Positions 35,201 through 47,930 of a stretch of DNA of 64,000 nucleotides are shown piece after piece (position 1 is the first letter of the stretch; each line of letters opens with the position of its first letter). A program made the translations under genes and the position numbers. Source of the stretch: Tetracentron sinense (lineage: Eukaryota; Streptophyta; Magnoliopsida; Trochodendrales; Trochodendraceae); NCBI GenBank assembly GCA_015143295.1, contig CM026561.1:40118875-40182874 (forward strand), written 5' to 3'. The notes under the pieces are model-generated. The model saw only the letters and a list, made by a program, of their open reading frames with translations. It ran no database searches and was not told the DNA's origin.

Positions 35201-36200
35201 CACTCAGTATCCCTACCAATCATAAGGACCTTAGAAACGACAACGATCATCTTGTTATCCTTATCCTTGCCATTTCGGTCTCTTTTCTCCTCGGTGTCTT
35301 TGTCTGTCTTCCTAAGACGACAGTACTTAGCGATGTGTTCAGTTCTTCCGCATGTGTAGCACTCCAATAGCTTCTTGTCATAGTTCCTGTAGGAGTCCCT
35401 TCTATAGGAGTCCCTCTTGTCATCATTCCTCCTTGATTGTTGCTTCTTGAAATTGTTCTTCTTTGGTCCAAAGCTATTCGGACCAATCTTTTTCTTCTCA
35501 GTCCTTACCTTAGCAATATGAGCCTTTGCAACTGGCTCTTCCTATTTCTTGTCTCGATTGTGAGATTCTTCCTCAAATGGTGCATCAACTCCACAAGAGG
35601 GATGTCTTCCCTCCTGTGCATCAACTTGGAGCGATAAGATTTCCAAGTTGAAGGTAGCTTCGAGATGATGACTCTAACATGAAAGTTCTCATCAAGAGTC
35701 ATCCCACCAGCAGTGATTACATCTGCTATCTTCTGCAAATCCTGAATCTGGGACAGGATTAGCTTTCCATCTTCCATCTTGAACTCAACATAGTTCGCAA
35801 CTTCAAAGTTCTTCTTTCCAGATTCTTCTGTCATGTAGACAGTCTTTAGTGCATCCCAACCCTCCTTAGCTCCCTTAGTCTTCTTGAAAAACTAATTGTA
35901 TAGTTGATCAAAAAGGGAATTCAAAATGTTGTGACGACAAGTGTAATCGTCATCAACCCAGTTCTATGCAATTACCATTGCAGCGGCAATCTCCGAGGTA
36001 GATGCTCCAGGTGCAGCAGGAATGCCGAGGCATACATCAGTCAAAACATAAGAACCTTCAGTTGCCTCATGAAGTACATGATTTGTTCTTCATAGCGGTT
36101 GAAATTGGTCCCATCAAACCAACCATCAAAACGGTTTGTGCTAATAGGGACAAGGCTGAGTGGAGTCACGGTGGTCATTGGAGTAGACATATCTTTAATT
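32278..36200 (-). pseudogene. Copia gag-pol region (fossil)
   Basis: Domains on the minus strand from right to left: gag (about 35.5-36.2 kb), zinc knuckle and protease (about 35.15-35.4 kb, CYTCGRTEHIAKYC and a WFIDIGATRHV protease-like site), integrase (about 33.9-34.9 kb, HHCC finger and DDE-type core), RT (about 32.8-33.75 kb, with YVDDILIFG) and RNase H (about 32.3-32.8 kb, with STMESEF and the CDNQAA motif). The order gag-PR-INT-RT-RH defines Ty1/copia. It is broken with roughly five or more interruptions. Clade within copia not determined. Confidence 0.85.
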
Positions 36201-37541
36201 TGTTGGTTAATTAGTTCAAACAGCTTGCACATGATAACCACAAAATCAAATTCGACTAAGAGGCGCGATAAACGCTTCTTGAAGATAGTTGGAGCCTCCT
36301 GTTTGTGCAAGGGATTAAGGCAACTCTATCCCCGAGATTCAACCTAGTTCGGAATCGATCTGTTCCTCTACAGATTTGCACTATTTGGTAGGAACTGTAC
36401 TTAAACCTCCTTTTAAGATGCCCACAATTGTTTTTCCGGTTAAGGTCAGAATTATCCTGGTTACACAGATTAGGCTATCATAAGTGATTGTCAAACAGAA
36501 TTACTCTATAGGAGCGATTTTGAAATAGTTCCAAAATTGGATCTGTATGGATTCTGTAAACCAGATTCTGAGAATTCTGGAATCAGTTCCGAATAGGCAC
36601 ACTGTTTGGAAACAGATTGTCTGCAGGCTCTGTTTGGTAACAGTGCCCAAAGGTCACTGTATTTACACTGGCCGAGTTCTCCTTCTGTTCTCTGTTCTGG
36701 TAAATCCGGACAGTGCCCTGTTTGGTTACAGAGCGATCTCAATTGACCAGACTAATAGTCAGATCACTTCTCTATTTGGAGACAGAGAATCAACTTATCC
36801 AAACAGACTGGTTGAATACGTGATCTGGCTTACTAAGTTGAGTCGTCTTCATCCTTGAGATGGGCTTCAGATCTCCAATGAAGTTCTGGAGCTTTCTTCT
36901 CTGGTTTGGTAAATCCGGACAGTGCCCTGTTTGGTAAAATCCTTCTCTTCATCCTTACCTTATATATGCGATGGCTAGGCCTTGGGAGCTACTTGGGCTT
37001 CCTAACCAGCCCACTAACTGAGTCTCTTGGGTTTTCCCAACTGACTCATTCAATAGTCCACCAAGTTCAATGAACCTGGACACACACCCATGATTTGTAA
37101 TGGATCACGGAATCCGAACCACTATCTCAATTCGATCAGATCTACGCCGTTGATCTTACTTCTATTCTTAAAAAGAATAGGCGACTCGCGAAGTGCAAAG
37201 TGCGCCTCATAGCGTCCATTGACTCTGCACGTGCGTATGTCGAGCTCGGTGCGTACACCTCGCTAATCTACCCACACTTGGTGTGTGAGCACATACAAGA
37301 GAACAATCTCTAAGGAGAGGAGATTACTTATTAATTGGTTTCGACTCTCATTAATTTCCGATGTGGGACTAATAAAAGTCACAATAGTTTTCTTTTGAAA
37401 ACATGGTTTCCCCCCCCCAAACCACTAGTGTAAAAACACCATTTTAAATCCAACCAAATGGTTTTCTTCCAAATCATTAAAATCCAACTTTTATTTTATT
37501 AAAACCAATTAAAAAATCTGTTTTAATAAATCAAACTCAAC
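36201..37541 (-). repeat. Right (5') copia LTR
   Basis: Uninterrupted sister of the left LTR, 1341 bp. It shows the undisturbed 'ttcttccaaatcattaaaa' site into which hAT2 jumped in the other LTR. It holds 'ttagtcccacatcgg' on the minus strand near 37360, a motif common in plant LTR promoters. No standard initiator-tRNA PBS was found directly beside it. Confidence 0.8.
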
Positions 37542-37642
37542 CGGCTGCACCCTTGAATCCTAAGGCCCCATACCCTCGAACCATTCATTTTCTTAAAACA
37601 TGCCCCACAAGGAAAAATTCGTGGCTTCGCCCCTAGTCCCAC

Positions 37643-38800
37643 ACTGCCTAGCTAGAAGAAAAATCATGGGTATATAAAATCTTATAGATGTAGATACGAA
37701 ACCATTAAAGGTGTTTAATCTCTCTCCGCACCCAGATCTTCACTCGATACTTGGGCGCACTAGGGAGTGCGCACGTGCTTGAGCAAAGAACTGGGCGCTC
37801 ACCATATTTGAGTCAATTCTTCTGTTGTCTCAATCAGGACCGGGCATTGGGTGTGAGCCTCTTGAGCGTTTGTATTTATTATTCTGAGCATCTTCAAGGA
37901 GGTTAGGTGCAACTGTCTTCCGTCCAGCAATGTAAGCTTATAGGGATAAACCGGAATGAATCTGAACTAAGTTGAATTCCGGAGATAGTGCTCTCATTTT
38001 CTTTGCACGGGACCGTGTTTTATTACTAATAGGGTCGGATCGAGCCAGGCTCAGGCCGGCCCATCTCTATCCAATATATATACAAAAAATCTACTGCTAC
38101 TGCTACTGCTCTCATGCACTCAACTCATTTGCTAGCATGACTGTTCAACTCATTCCTTTCTCAATAAAACGCTAAATGCAACAACACAACCCAGCATGAC
38201 CAGTCCAACATTGAATGTCAAAGGCAGGGTGAGCCCCTAAATGAACCCATACATGTATATCAATTGATAAGCCTAAGACTTGGTGAAGCTGAAGTAAGGA
38301 GATAATGTTCAGGCATTGGAACAACCCTGGAGATAAAATATACAAACGAATGCAGAACCTTAACTGTCAATGAACTGAATGATTATATTTGAAATATGCA
38401 GAGAGCATTTCCACCAGAATATCAGAAGTGACATGGGGACCAACTTTCCGGAAAAAAGCCAGCTCTTTGAGTGGAGAATAATGAATAATAGCAATCCATT
38501 TATAGCAGTAAAGTGAGATGGCTACCTTAGGTCTGGCTGTGTGTGTGTGTTTAGAGAGTGTGTTATCAGTTACATAATATCATTTGATTCATTTCAACCA
38601 AAAATAAATAAAAATTATAGCAGTAAAGTTATCCACCACCTCTGGAAGCACGGATTATATATTACACGGTCAACAAAATGATTCCTTAACCAAAAAAAAA
38701 AAACAAGTGATTCAGTGAAGCAAAAATATTTTCAGGAAGGAAATAATGGAATATTGAAATAAAATTCAGCATAATTATATATAGTTAAAAATATAAATTA

Positions 38801-38845
<45 letters not shown>

Positions 38846-39290
38846 TAAATATATCAAGCCGGACCCGGGCTTTAAGGAGCCAATCCCACACCCGGCCCAC
38901 ATTTATATGGGCCTAAGAAATTGAGCCCGACCCTAGCTCTAGGGCTTAAAATATGAGTACTGGGCGGGCTTTTTGGTCCAGGTAGGGCAAGCCCATTGAC
39001 AGCCCTAATCTCAATGGTATGCTTTGTGTTTGTCCTTTGAGATTTTTTATTTTTTTTTATTGTCCTGTGTCGTGCTTGGAGTTTGGACGACACGACTACA
39101 AGATAATTTAAGTTAAATCTTTAGAACAATTGAGGTTTTATATTTAGAAGAATTAAAAAATTTATTTTTAATTAATACCAAATCATATGGTTAAGCTGCT
39201 TTAGTATATGATCAAAGTTTTTTTTTTTGGTATTGTATATGATCAAAGTTAGTGGGTTAGCATTTGCACTCATTAGAACTGGACACTCAT
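37643..39290. other. Intergenic; possible LTR-like start, AT microsatellite, hAT-like terminus
   Basis: 37643-37890 continues the TGTTAGTCCCAC sequence of 17949 and includes TATATAAAAT; it may be a short solo LTR. An (AT)n run lies at 38805-38843. A GC-rich block at 38856-39008 ends 'gcccattgacagcccta', the common plant hAT-type terminus read in reverse; an opposite end with 'ggctcaggccggcccat' near 38050 may be related. No gene is evident. Confidence 0.4.
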
Positions 39291-40601
39291 GTGCATTACA
39301 CATGCATTCCATTGGTTAATTTGTACAAATCAATAGCAGCTTGTAATCTACTTAATTTACTTAAATTGTCGACAGGATAGAAAGAACAAGTGATACTAAA
39401 AAGAAATCAGGAGGAATTTAGGGTTGGTATGAGGAAGTTCAATGATTCGGTTATTAAGAAATTATCAATGTAGTTTCAAAAATCATAAATTTTTGAGTTG
39501 GTATCGTTTGAAATTTTCAACTTCATATTATCTTACTTCATTTTAAAATTTTCAACTTGAGCTATTGAAAAAACAAGATTATCACCATGGGGATAAGAGA
39601 AAAATCAATTGAGAAAGATGTTTTACGGGCTGCTAAACAATCGGATTATTGAAAATTTCTATTGAAAAAACAAGATTATCCTTGCTCCCTAAATGTGCTT
39701 GATTATCTAATATTACTCAAGCAGGAGCCCTTGTGGACATGAAAGAATCAATTGAGAAAGATGTTCTACTGGCTGCTAATGATCAAATCCTTTCCCAAGT
39801 AGTCAAGTGAGCAATCGGATTACTTTCGTGAGACGGCCACATTCCAACATCATCACTGCATAGCACCGTGCGTGACCATTAAACTGGTTTTTAAATTATT
39901 AACCAAATCGTTTAAAAATCAGTAATTTCATTTTTCAGCACACCTAGTTTCATTTAAAGGACTCGAACCAAAAAAGAATGCAAAAATGAAGGACAAGATA
40001 AAGTAAAGAAGGACGACATCTTCGGTCATCCCCATTGCAGCCATTGCCATATTACTAAGTAGTCTTCCTCCTATTAGGGAATATATTAGGAGTATTGTAA
40101 TAAGGTGAATGCGATGCACTACATCATTCAAGTATATCTCATCATTTTCTCAATTTAATTTGGGTAGATACAATATTAGATAGCGATGTTAAAATTAAAT
40201 TTGTCTTTTCAATTTCACATATTCTATAATAAGCATAGAAATGATAAGGGCAAGAAGAAGATTAGGATTTGCATCTTTCCCACTAATGCTACTATCTAGT
40301 TTCAATCTCAAGCATCCGTTTTTAACTAGAATGCGGTCCACCGCACAGCCACGTCATTCTTTCCGGGCGTCCGAAAAATAATGTAGAATATTTCCTACAA
40401 CAAAAAATTGGCTCATTTGGATGATCATAAGTCTTAATGACCTAAATACCTATATTCTTTCATGTCTTCTATTACAGCCAGGAATTACAGATGGAAGTAG
40501 TCTTAGAATCTTTGTGACCATAGTGATAACTGTAGACTGTCTCCAGCACCTCAAGGATTACTCAATCTAAAAATAAATTACCAATTCGAAGTTCTGGTTA
40601 T
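39290..40601. repeat. Unit 2 of the local repeat, second fragment
   Basis: Matches unit 1 from about 11860 and unit 3 up to 61820: 'aaacaagattatc', 'gtggacatg', 'gatgttctactggctgct', 'ttcccactaatgctac', 'cacgtcattctttcc' and 'ctcaaggattactcaatct'. It has a short internal duplication of the 'gaaaaaacaagattatc' segment (39560 and 39660). It ends at the Tat-like element's target site and continues at 59862. Confidence 0.75.
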
Positions 40602-41355
40602 TGTAAAGGATAAAATTCGTAAAATTGATTAAGTGTTGTAGAACGAGCCAGTTTTTGTTGTTATGCTCACTGATAGTGACACGTGGATCACGTGATTAAA
40701 ATAGAGGTAAATCTAATGCCTGATGTATAATGTTCCCGTTGTGCATTGCACAAATGTATCCATTGTCCGATGAACAACGTTCATGTTGTACACTCCACAA
40801 CGTATATGCACAACGTACCTATTGTACTCTCAACAACGTTCCCGTTGTCTTCAGGATTAGCACATCGAACCTCGTTTTAATACATACACAACTTGAGTCA
40901 ACAATGAGATCGACTCGCAGGAGGAAGTGGTCAGGAGGCGATCGTTCTACTCTGACAGTAGGCGGAAAGCACTGTCTTGGCATTTAATGTTGGTCACTTC
41001 TGCGTGCTGTCAAAACAAACCGACTGAACTAATAGTAGGCTCCCACGTGTGACATGTAAGGTGGCAGATCTATCTGACATATTTGGTAATGAGTGCAGAA
41101 CATGTGGCATGGGCATCTATAGCCATCCATGGGCGTCTATGGACATCCAAAGCTAAACCTATAAATACCCCGAGAAGCTCAGTGTATAAGGATCGAAAAA
41201 TCTCAACTCTTTCTCTCTCATTAGCTTTTGTACTTATTACTATTCATCATCTTCTACACCTACTTACTTTGACATCGGAGTACAGGTCAGGGTATCTCAC
41301 ATTTCAACTCCTACCTTCTACCGGTAAACCAGAGCACTTGTAGCAGTTACTGATG
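40602..41355 (+). repeat. 5' LTR of the Tat element
   Basis: Sister of 59088-59861. It has repeated ACAACGT/TTGT-type motifs at 40765-40860 and a TATA-like 'cctataaatacc' near 41157, about 30 bp before a likely transcription start. The PBS starts about 32 bp beyond the LTR end instead of directly beside it. Confidence 0.85.
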
Positions 41356-41387
41356 CGTGTCCTTCTCAGAAAATTCCACTTCAAAAT

Positions 41388-41404
41388 TGGCGCCGTCTGT
41401 GGGA
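41388..41404 (+). other. Primer-binding site, Tat element
   Basis: TGGCGCCGTCTGTGGGA is the common PBS of plant Tat-type gypsy elements. Confidence 0.75.
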
Positions 41405-41439
41405 ACTAATAAACGAACCTCCCTTTGCTCTTTGTGATC

Positions 41440-43540
41440 ATGATTGATCAAACTCCTGCACCCGTGGGTGAGAATCAAACCCCTCAGGCCATTCCCTTCG
41501 CACCTATTGTCATGCAAACTTTCATCCCAGGAATTGGGCAATCCTCTGGGCAACCTGAGAGAATTACGCCTCCATCAGATGATTCCTCTTCCTCAGATCG
41601 AATTTTATTGATGTTGTAGAGGCAGCAATCTGCTTTGGACTTTATCACCAGACAATAGCAGATGTTGCAGGAGAAGCTCGATGCTTTCGAGCACGGTAGA
41701 CTTGAAGTGGATGAAGGGCCACCTTAGAGGCTTTCGGCTAGACGTCAACTTGACTTCTCCTCTTCCCCTTCAGGAGTAGCAGCAGCACAGCTAGTTTCCC
41801 CGCCGGTGCAAGAGAGTCGTGAGACCAGATTCGTGCTTATTCCTCGTGATGGTGGTGCAGCTCAAACCCATTCTCCGCTTGTTCTTGATGGACAACAAAG
41901 TCAAGTTCATGTTGATCAAAAGGATCCTTCTGATCGTGCCGAGTTACGAGAAAAAAAGGGTTCGAGAGGAGTCGCGAGGATGTGTTGTGAAGGAGACTAA
42001 CACTCAGAAGGCTTGGATGACCTCCAAGGAGGCGGAGGCCATGATCAGTGCTCGTGTCAAGAGCATGAAAGAAGGAGCTTGTGACCACTTTGCTCAGACA
42101 GCAAAGGACAACGTCGAGAATTCTCCTTTCTCGGAGGCAATCAATTAGTCGTATACTCCTTCCCGGTTTATGACACCAAATTTTTCCATGTTCACGGGCA
42201 AGACTGATCCGGAGGAGCACTTATTCGACTTCAAGCATGCAATGGCTCTTCGTAACCCGGATGAGAATCTTTTGTGGAAAGCCTTCCCCAACAGCTTGTC
42301 TGGAGCAGCATCAAGGTGGTTCTGTAATCTTCCCGTTGGTTCAATCAAAAGCTTCTCCGAGCTCAGGTCAGTTTTTATTGATCAATTTATTATTAATAAA
42401 AAGAAAAAAGCAAGTGCAGATTCTCTCTTTGCTCTAAGGATGAAGCCAGCAGAATCTCTGAGAGACTTCATTCCACGCTTCATTGATGAAGTTCATGGCA
42501 TCATCAAGATTGATGATGGGAGTTGCATAGCCACTTTCAAGAACGCTATCCCCAAGCATTCCGAGCTCTAGAAATCTCTGGCTCTCGACTATCCTATCAA
42601 GCGTGATGACATGCTAGTTCATGCGGCTAAGTACGGGAGATATGAAGATGATGTCTCAATTGTACCACGGCCAAAGGCAAAGGGAGTGGATGTTGTGGAG
42701 AGAATGAGTCGGTCGTCTTCATCAAAGAGGAAGGAGAAAAGGCGGAGGTACGAATCTTCATCATCTGAGGATTCGCCACCCAGAGAGAGGAGAGAGAAAG
42801 TGGTGTACGTGACTCAACAGGATCAGCCAGTTCGACGCCCCTATGAAGGAAATTCCAACCAAAACTAGCAGCAAAGCAGGACGGATCGACATCCAAATCT
42901 GAATCATCAGCATCAAGAGAGGCAACCTTATCAACCTCATCAGAAGCCCCAAAAACAGCAAGAGAGGGGCAATCAGGCGGCAGAGAGGCATCCTTTTGCA
43001 GCCCGAACTGATCACATTAATTTCACGGTCAGTTCGGCGACCATCATAAAGTCAATAGAGGATCAGCCATACTTCGAATGGCCTACCCGAGCTGTTCAAG
43101 ATGTCACATTGGGACCACGAACGCATGAATATTGTCATTTTCATAAGTGTCATGGTCATCTGATGAACCATTATCGCATCTTAAGGGAATATTTAAAGAG
43201 GTTAGTCTAGGAGGGCTATTTGAGGGAGTATTTGGATTCCAGTAATGGTGGTGCAGTGCATACCAGGGAACCATTATCTTAGTCTCATGCAGAAGAACCT
43301 TCAAATAACCCGAGTACCAGTGGAGGAGGAGCGCCCATGGGGACTATCAATGTCATCCACCGTGCGAGGATACCAGCGGTAGATTTGGAGCAAGAGTTCA
43401 GAGCAAAGGCAAGGAAGTTGTCTCATGAAACCAAAGTGTGCCAAGTGCAGGCAGTAGCAAGGGGCATCGAGCAAGCACTTACCTTTTCTGATCACGATAT
43501 GACAACGGTGGTCAGACCTCACTATGATGCTCTCATTCTC
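41440..43540 (+). pseudogene. gag region of the Tat element
   Basis: The clearest part is a retrotransposon gag domain at about 42.2-42.55 kb (FTGKTDPEEHLFDFKHAM start, later AASRWFCNLP). Arg/Ser-rich sequence follows. It is broken in several places. Confidence 0.7.
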
Positions 43541-43549
43541 ACCATGTAA

Positions 43550-46000
43550 ACAGAGACTTCGACATCAAGAGGGTGCTCATAGATTCAGGGAGTGGGGCAA
43601 ATATCATTTATCTTCATGCTTTCACTCAGATGAAGTTAGATCCAATTGTTCTTATCCCTGCTCAGACCCCTCTATTTGGGTTTGATGGTAGTTCGATGAA
43701 ACCAGTAGGGGATGTCGTCTTGCCCGTTATAGCTGGACCCGTTGTCTTGCAAATACAATTCTCTGTTCTTGATGCCCCGTCTCCTAACAACGCAATTCTG
43801 GGTTGATGGTGGACCCACGAGATGAAAGTTGTTCCCTCTTCTTATTATCAAGTCTTGAATTATCCTACTCAAGATAGGCCCAAAGAGATTAGAGGAGATC
43901 AGTTGGCTTCTCAGAAGTGCGACTTCGCTCTGCCCGTTGTGCCTAACTAGCAATTACAGGTTGGGTTTGTTGTGGAGGAGAGCTCGGAGGAGGTGTTATA
44001 CAGACCATCTGTTAAGCCCACGAAAGCTGCCAATCTGGGATCGGATGAGGAGCCAAAGGTATTGCTGATCGGTACGAGCTTAATAGCAGTAGAAGAAGCT
44101 GAACTAGTGGACTTTCTGAAGCAGAACCTCGATGTCTTTGCCTGGTCACACAAGGATATGACGGGGATCAGTCCAGGTATTATCTATCATCATCTCAATG
44201 TTGATTCTACTGTCTCCCCAGTCAAGCAGAAGCCCCGGCGACTTTCCCCAGCCTATCATAGTGGTTTCAACGAGGAGATTGACAAGCTCATCCAGCACGG
44301 GTTTATTCGAGAAGTGCATTACCCCGACTGGATAGCAAATGTGGTGGTTGTACCTAAGAAGAACAGGAAAGTGAGAGTTTGTATTGATTTCACCAGTGTC
44401 AATAAAGCTTGTCCCAAAGACTTTTTTCTCATGCCAAGAATTGAGAGGCTTATCAATGCTACTGCTGGCCATGAAATATTATCTTTTATAGATGGTTATT
44501 CAGGCCATAATCAGATTCTTCTAGCTGAAGAAGATCAAGAGAAGACTACCTTCATTACAGAGCATGGCCTGGTTTGTTATCGTATTATGCCTTTTGGTCT
44601 GAAGAATGCTGGTGCCACTTATCAATGTCTAATGAACCTCATGTTTGGTCCAGTGCTCGGCAAAACAGTGGAAGTGTATATTGATGACATCGTAGTGAAG
44701 AGTCGAATGCGAAGTACTCTTGTGGCAGATCTCACTGAACCTTTCTCTATTCTCTGAGCTTTCAATTTAAAGTTGAATCCAAAGAAATCATGTTCGGGGT
44801 TACTTCTAGAAAATTCTTGGGTTATCTTGTGACCCAGGGAGGTATTGAGGCTAATCCAGCTTAAATTCATGCTCTGTTGGACATGTTGAAGCCAAAGACA
44901 AAGAAGGAAATTCAGAAACTAACAGGACGTATTGTTGCACTCAATCGCTTTATCTCAAAGTCTTCTGATCGTTGCAAACCTCTCTTTGAGCTGTTAAGGA
45001 AGGATTCTATATTCAAGTGGACGTCAGAGTGTTCCCAGGCCTTTGCTGCCTTAAAAGATTATTTGGGCTCTGCTCCCATTCTTTCAGTTCCTGAGCCTGG
45101 TGAAATATTATATCTATATCTCTTCGTCTCAGAGCAAGCTATTGGTTCTATTTTGCTCAGGAGTTGAGACGGTGTTGAGAAGCCTATATATTTTATCCGC
45201 AAAACCTTTCTCAAGGCGGAGTATAATTACAGCAGACTCGAGAAGGTATGTCTTGCTCTTGTCTTTTCTGCTGAAAAGCTTTGTCCTTATTTTTATGCTC
45301 ATACTATCGTTGTCATCACAACGTACCCCTTGAAAATTGTGTTGGGACGACCTGAGTTGGTGGGAAGGATATCAAAATGGGCCGTAGCACTCAGTGAATT
45401 TGACATCCAGTTTCGAGCAAGAATTTAATAGAAGGGGCAGGCTATGGCAAGTTTTCTCTCTGACTTCCCCGTGGAAGAAGCTGAAGCAGAGGTAAATCCA
45501 GATCTTCATGAGCTCCCAGACGAGGTTGACAACGGAAATGTTGAGCAGAACGGAGACAAACTAGCAGAGTGGAATGATTGGATTTTATATGTAGATGGAT
45601 CTTCTAATTCTAGTGGTTTAGGGCTTAGTATTGTGCTCATTAGTCCGGAGAACTTAAAAATCCAAAAGATGGCGCGCCTTGGTTTTGCTGCTTCTAACAA
45701 TGAAGCTGAATATGAAGTATTGTTGCTTGGATTACAAAGTGTGCATGATTTGGCGATCACCAAGCTAAGAGTTTTCTGTGACTCATAGCTCGTGGTGAAT
45801 CAGGTGAATGGTATCTACGAATATAAAGATAATCGGATAAGACAATATGCTGCTCTTATTTGTACTCAATGCAAGGCGTTTACCGTTGTTGAAATCAAGC
45901 ATATCCGAAGAGATGACAATAGGCATGCTGATGCTTTAGCCTACCTTGCTTCTATGTTGCAATCTGATAAGCCCAAGGCAATCCTTATGGAGTATAAAGA
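43550..46000 (+). pseudogene. Protease, RT and two RNase H domains of the Tat element
   Basis: Protease at about 43.55-43.8 kb (VLIDSGSGANII). RT at about 44.2-44.75 kb with RIMPFGLKNAGATYQ and YIDDIVVKS. The standard RNase H is at about 44.9-45.35 kb. A second, archaeal-type RNase H is at about 45.58-45.95 kb (LYVDGSSNSSGLG, then NNEAEYE). The added RNase H identifies the Tat clade. It is broken in several places. Confidence 0.8.
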
Positions 46001-46179
46001 ATATCCTTTAATCGAGTGTCAGCCACAACGGAAAACATTCTTTATCAATCCTGTTCCGAGTTGGATGACAGGGTTGGCTGCATATTTGAAAGATGGAATT
46101 CTCCCAATCAATGCAAAGGAATCGAGGCGTATTCAGTACAAGGCGCCACATTATGTCTTGGTACAAGGAGAGTTATTCA

Positions 46180-47265
46180 AGAAGTCTTTTGGGGGTTCTC
46201 TGTTGAAGTGTGTTCACCCAATAGACGTTGAAAGGATTCTTGCTGAGCTTCATGAAGGTATTTGTGGCATCCATTCTGAAGGGAGGACAATAGCTCACCG
46301 AGCTCTGGGGCAAGGTTACTTTTGGCCTTATATGCAAGCTGATGCCCAAAAATATGTGAAGAAGTGCAATTAGTGTCAACGGTATGCTCGGTTAATCCAT
46401 GCTCCGGCTCAAGAGCTCAACACCGTGTATTAGTCTTGGCCATTCGCTCGTTGGGGACTAAATATTGTGGGACCCTTTCCCAAAGCTCCAGGGAATTTAA
46501 TCTTTCACTTAGTGGCAACTGATTACTTCACTCATTGGATTGAAGCCATCCCCCTTGCTAGTATCAGGGAGCAGGAAGTAAAGAAGTTCATTTTGGAGCA
46601 TATAATCTGTAGGTTTGGCATACCTCAATCCATTATCTCTGACAATGGGAAGCAGTTTACATGACGAATTATTGCTGAATTTTGTGAAGAGCTTAAGATC
46701 AAACACATTTTTTCATCACCCTATTATCCTTAGGGGAATGATCTGGCCGAAGCAGCTAACAAAAATATTCTGAATGCAATGAAGAGAAGACTGGAAGATT
46801 CGAAGGGAAAGTGGACCAGTGAACTGCACAACGTGCTATGGGGGTATAGGACAACGCCAAGGAGTCCTACAAATGAAACACCTTTCTCTTTAGCTTATGG
46901 AGTGGAAGCTATTATTCCTACAGAGATCAGTCTGCCCACAATACGTTCTTAGCACAACAAGAGAAAAGCAGGAGAGAATGACAAAGATGTCAGCGTTATG
47001 ATGAGAAGGTAGCAATAGCGATCAAGGAAGGCTTACAATCAGAAAGTACAATGGAGAGTCCTTCAGGTCGGAGATCTCGTCCTTCGAAAAGTGTTCCAGA
47101 ATACGAGGGAGCTTAACAGTGGCAAGTTAGGACCTAATTAGGAAGGGCCTTATATTGTAGACCGATTTGGGAGCCCTGGTGTATGCTACCTGAGAGATTT
47201 ACAAGGTGATACCATCCAAAAATCCTGGAACATCATGAATTTAAGGCAATTCTTTCAATAGAAGT
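46180..47265 (+). pseudogene. Integrase of the Tat element
   Basis: An HHCC finger region (about 46.25-46.38 kb) precedes the catalytic core (DYFTHWIEAIPL; later IISDNGKQFT), with the C-terminal part running to about 47.26 kb. It is broken in several places. Confidence 0.75.
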
Positions 47266-47930
47266 TGGTGATATACAACGAGTTATTTTGCTTATGTATT
47301 TGAGTTTGTTCATATAATCATTTAATTGAATTACTCCAGAGATTTTGTGTCAATGTGTTGTCCAAATGTTAAGTGTGATATCGTGAATGATTTGTAAATT
47401 CAAATAAAGTTTCATTTGAACAGCATACTCACAACAAGACACAAGTGGCTTATCCTAAGGATGTCATCTGAGCAAACCAGTGGCTTATCCTAATGACATC
47501 CTCTGAGCAAAGTGTCTCATCACGAGTTACATTTAGTTCATCTTATGAAACTTTATTTGTTAGATTGCATTCACAATATGCTACACTGTGTTGTATCTGA
47601 GTCAAACCTTTCTTTTCCGTTGTGAGTATGATCAGTACTAGTGACTCTTTCGGTGTGCAGTATTGCAAATTTGTCAAATGATTAAATTTATTTCAATATT
47701 GTTCTCTGAATGACATCTCAAGTTTTAGTGTTTTATCATGTGCTCTATGCCTTGTCAAAATTGTGATTACTTATATTATTTTTTGTGTGTGTTCTGTATG
47801 AGTTCCCTACTCTATATGCTACAAGATCGAGACAAAATAGCAAACATATTTCATTCATTAGAAACCCATTACTAGGTTGAGTGTATCAAACAAGAAGAGA
47901 GAAGTTCACAAAGGAGACAGAAAGAATAAA
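47266..47930 (+). other. Spacer between integrase and antisense region
   Basis: Untranslated. A roughly 37-bp direct repeat 'gtggcttatcctaa', 'gacatcctctgagcaaa' occurs twice at about 47450-47515. Nothing else recognised. Confidence 0.45.

Larger units (their letters stand above)
18864..37541 (-). mobile_element. Ty1/copia element, minus strand, interrupted by hAT2
   Basis: LTRs lie at 18865-20202 plus 31602-31678 (left, split) and 36201-37541 (right). The 5-bp repeat cggct (18859-18863; 37542-37546) marks the insertion, within one base of the TG..CA ends. Coding order on the minus strand is gag, protease, integrase, RT and RNase H, the copia order. A polypurine tract (minus strand AGTGGGGGTTTG) lies beside the left LTR. 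The LTRs differ by several percent by eye, so it is fairly old. It is broken, with several interruptions in the coding region. Confidence 0.85.
17960..37634. mobile_element. Outer hAT-type element (non-autonomous, ~1 kb before insertions)
   Basis: Left end CAGGAGCGAAGCCA and, read on the other strand, right end AGGGGCGAAGCCA form short terminal inverted repeats. The direct repeat agtcccac (17952-17959; 37635-37642) is the 8-bp duplication expected of hAT elements. Its own sequence is only 17960-18863 and 37542-37634; the remainder is a copia element inserted into it. It also carries a Mutator-like MITE at 18208-18741. No hAT transposase of its own is present. Confidence 0.65.
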
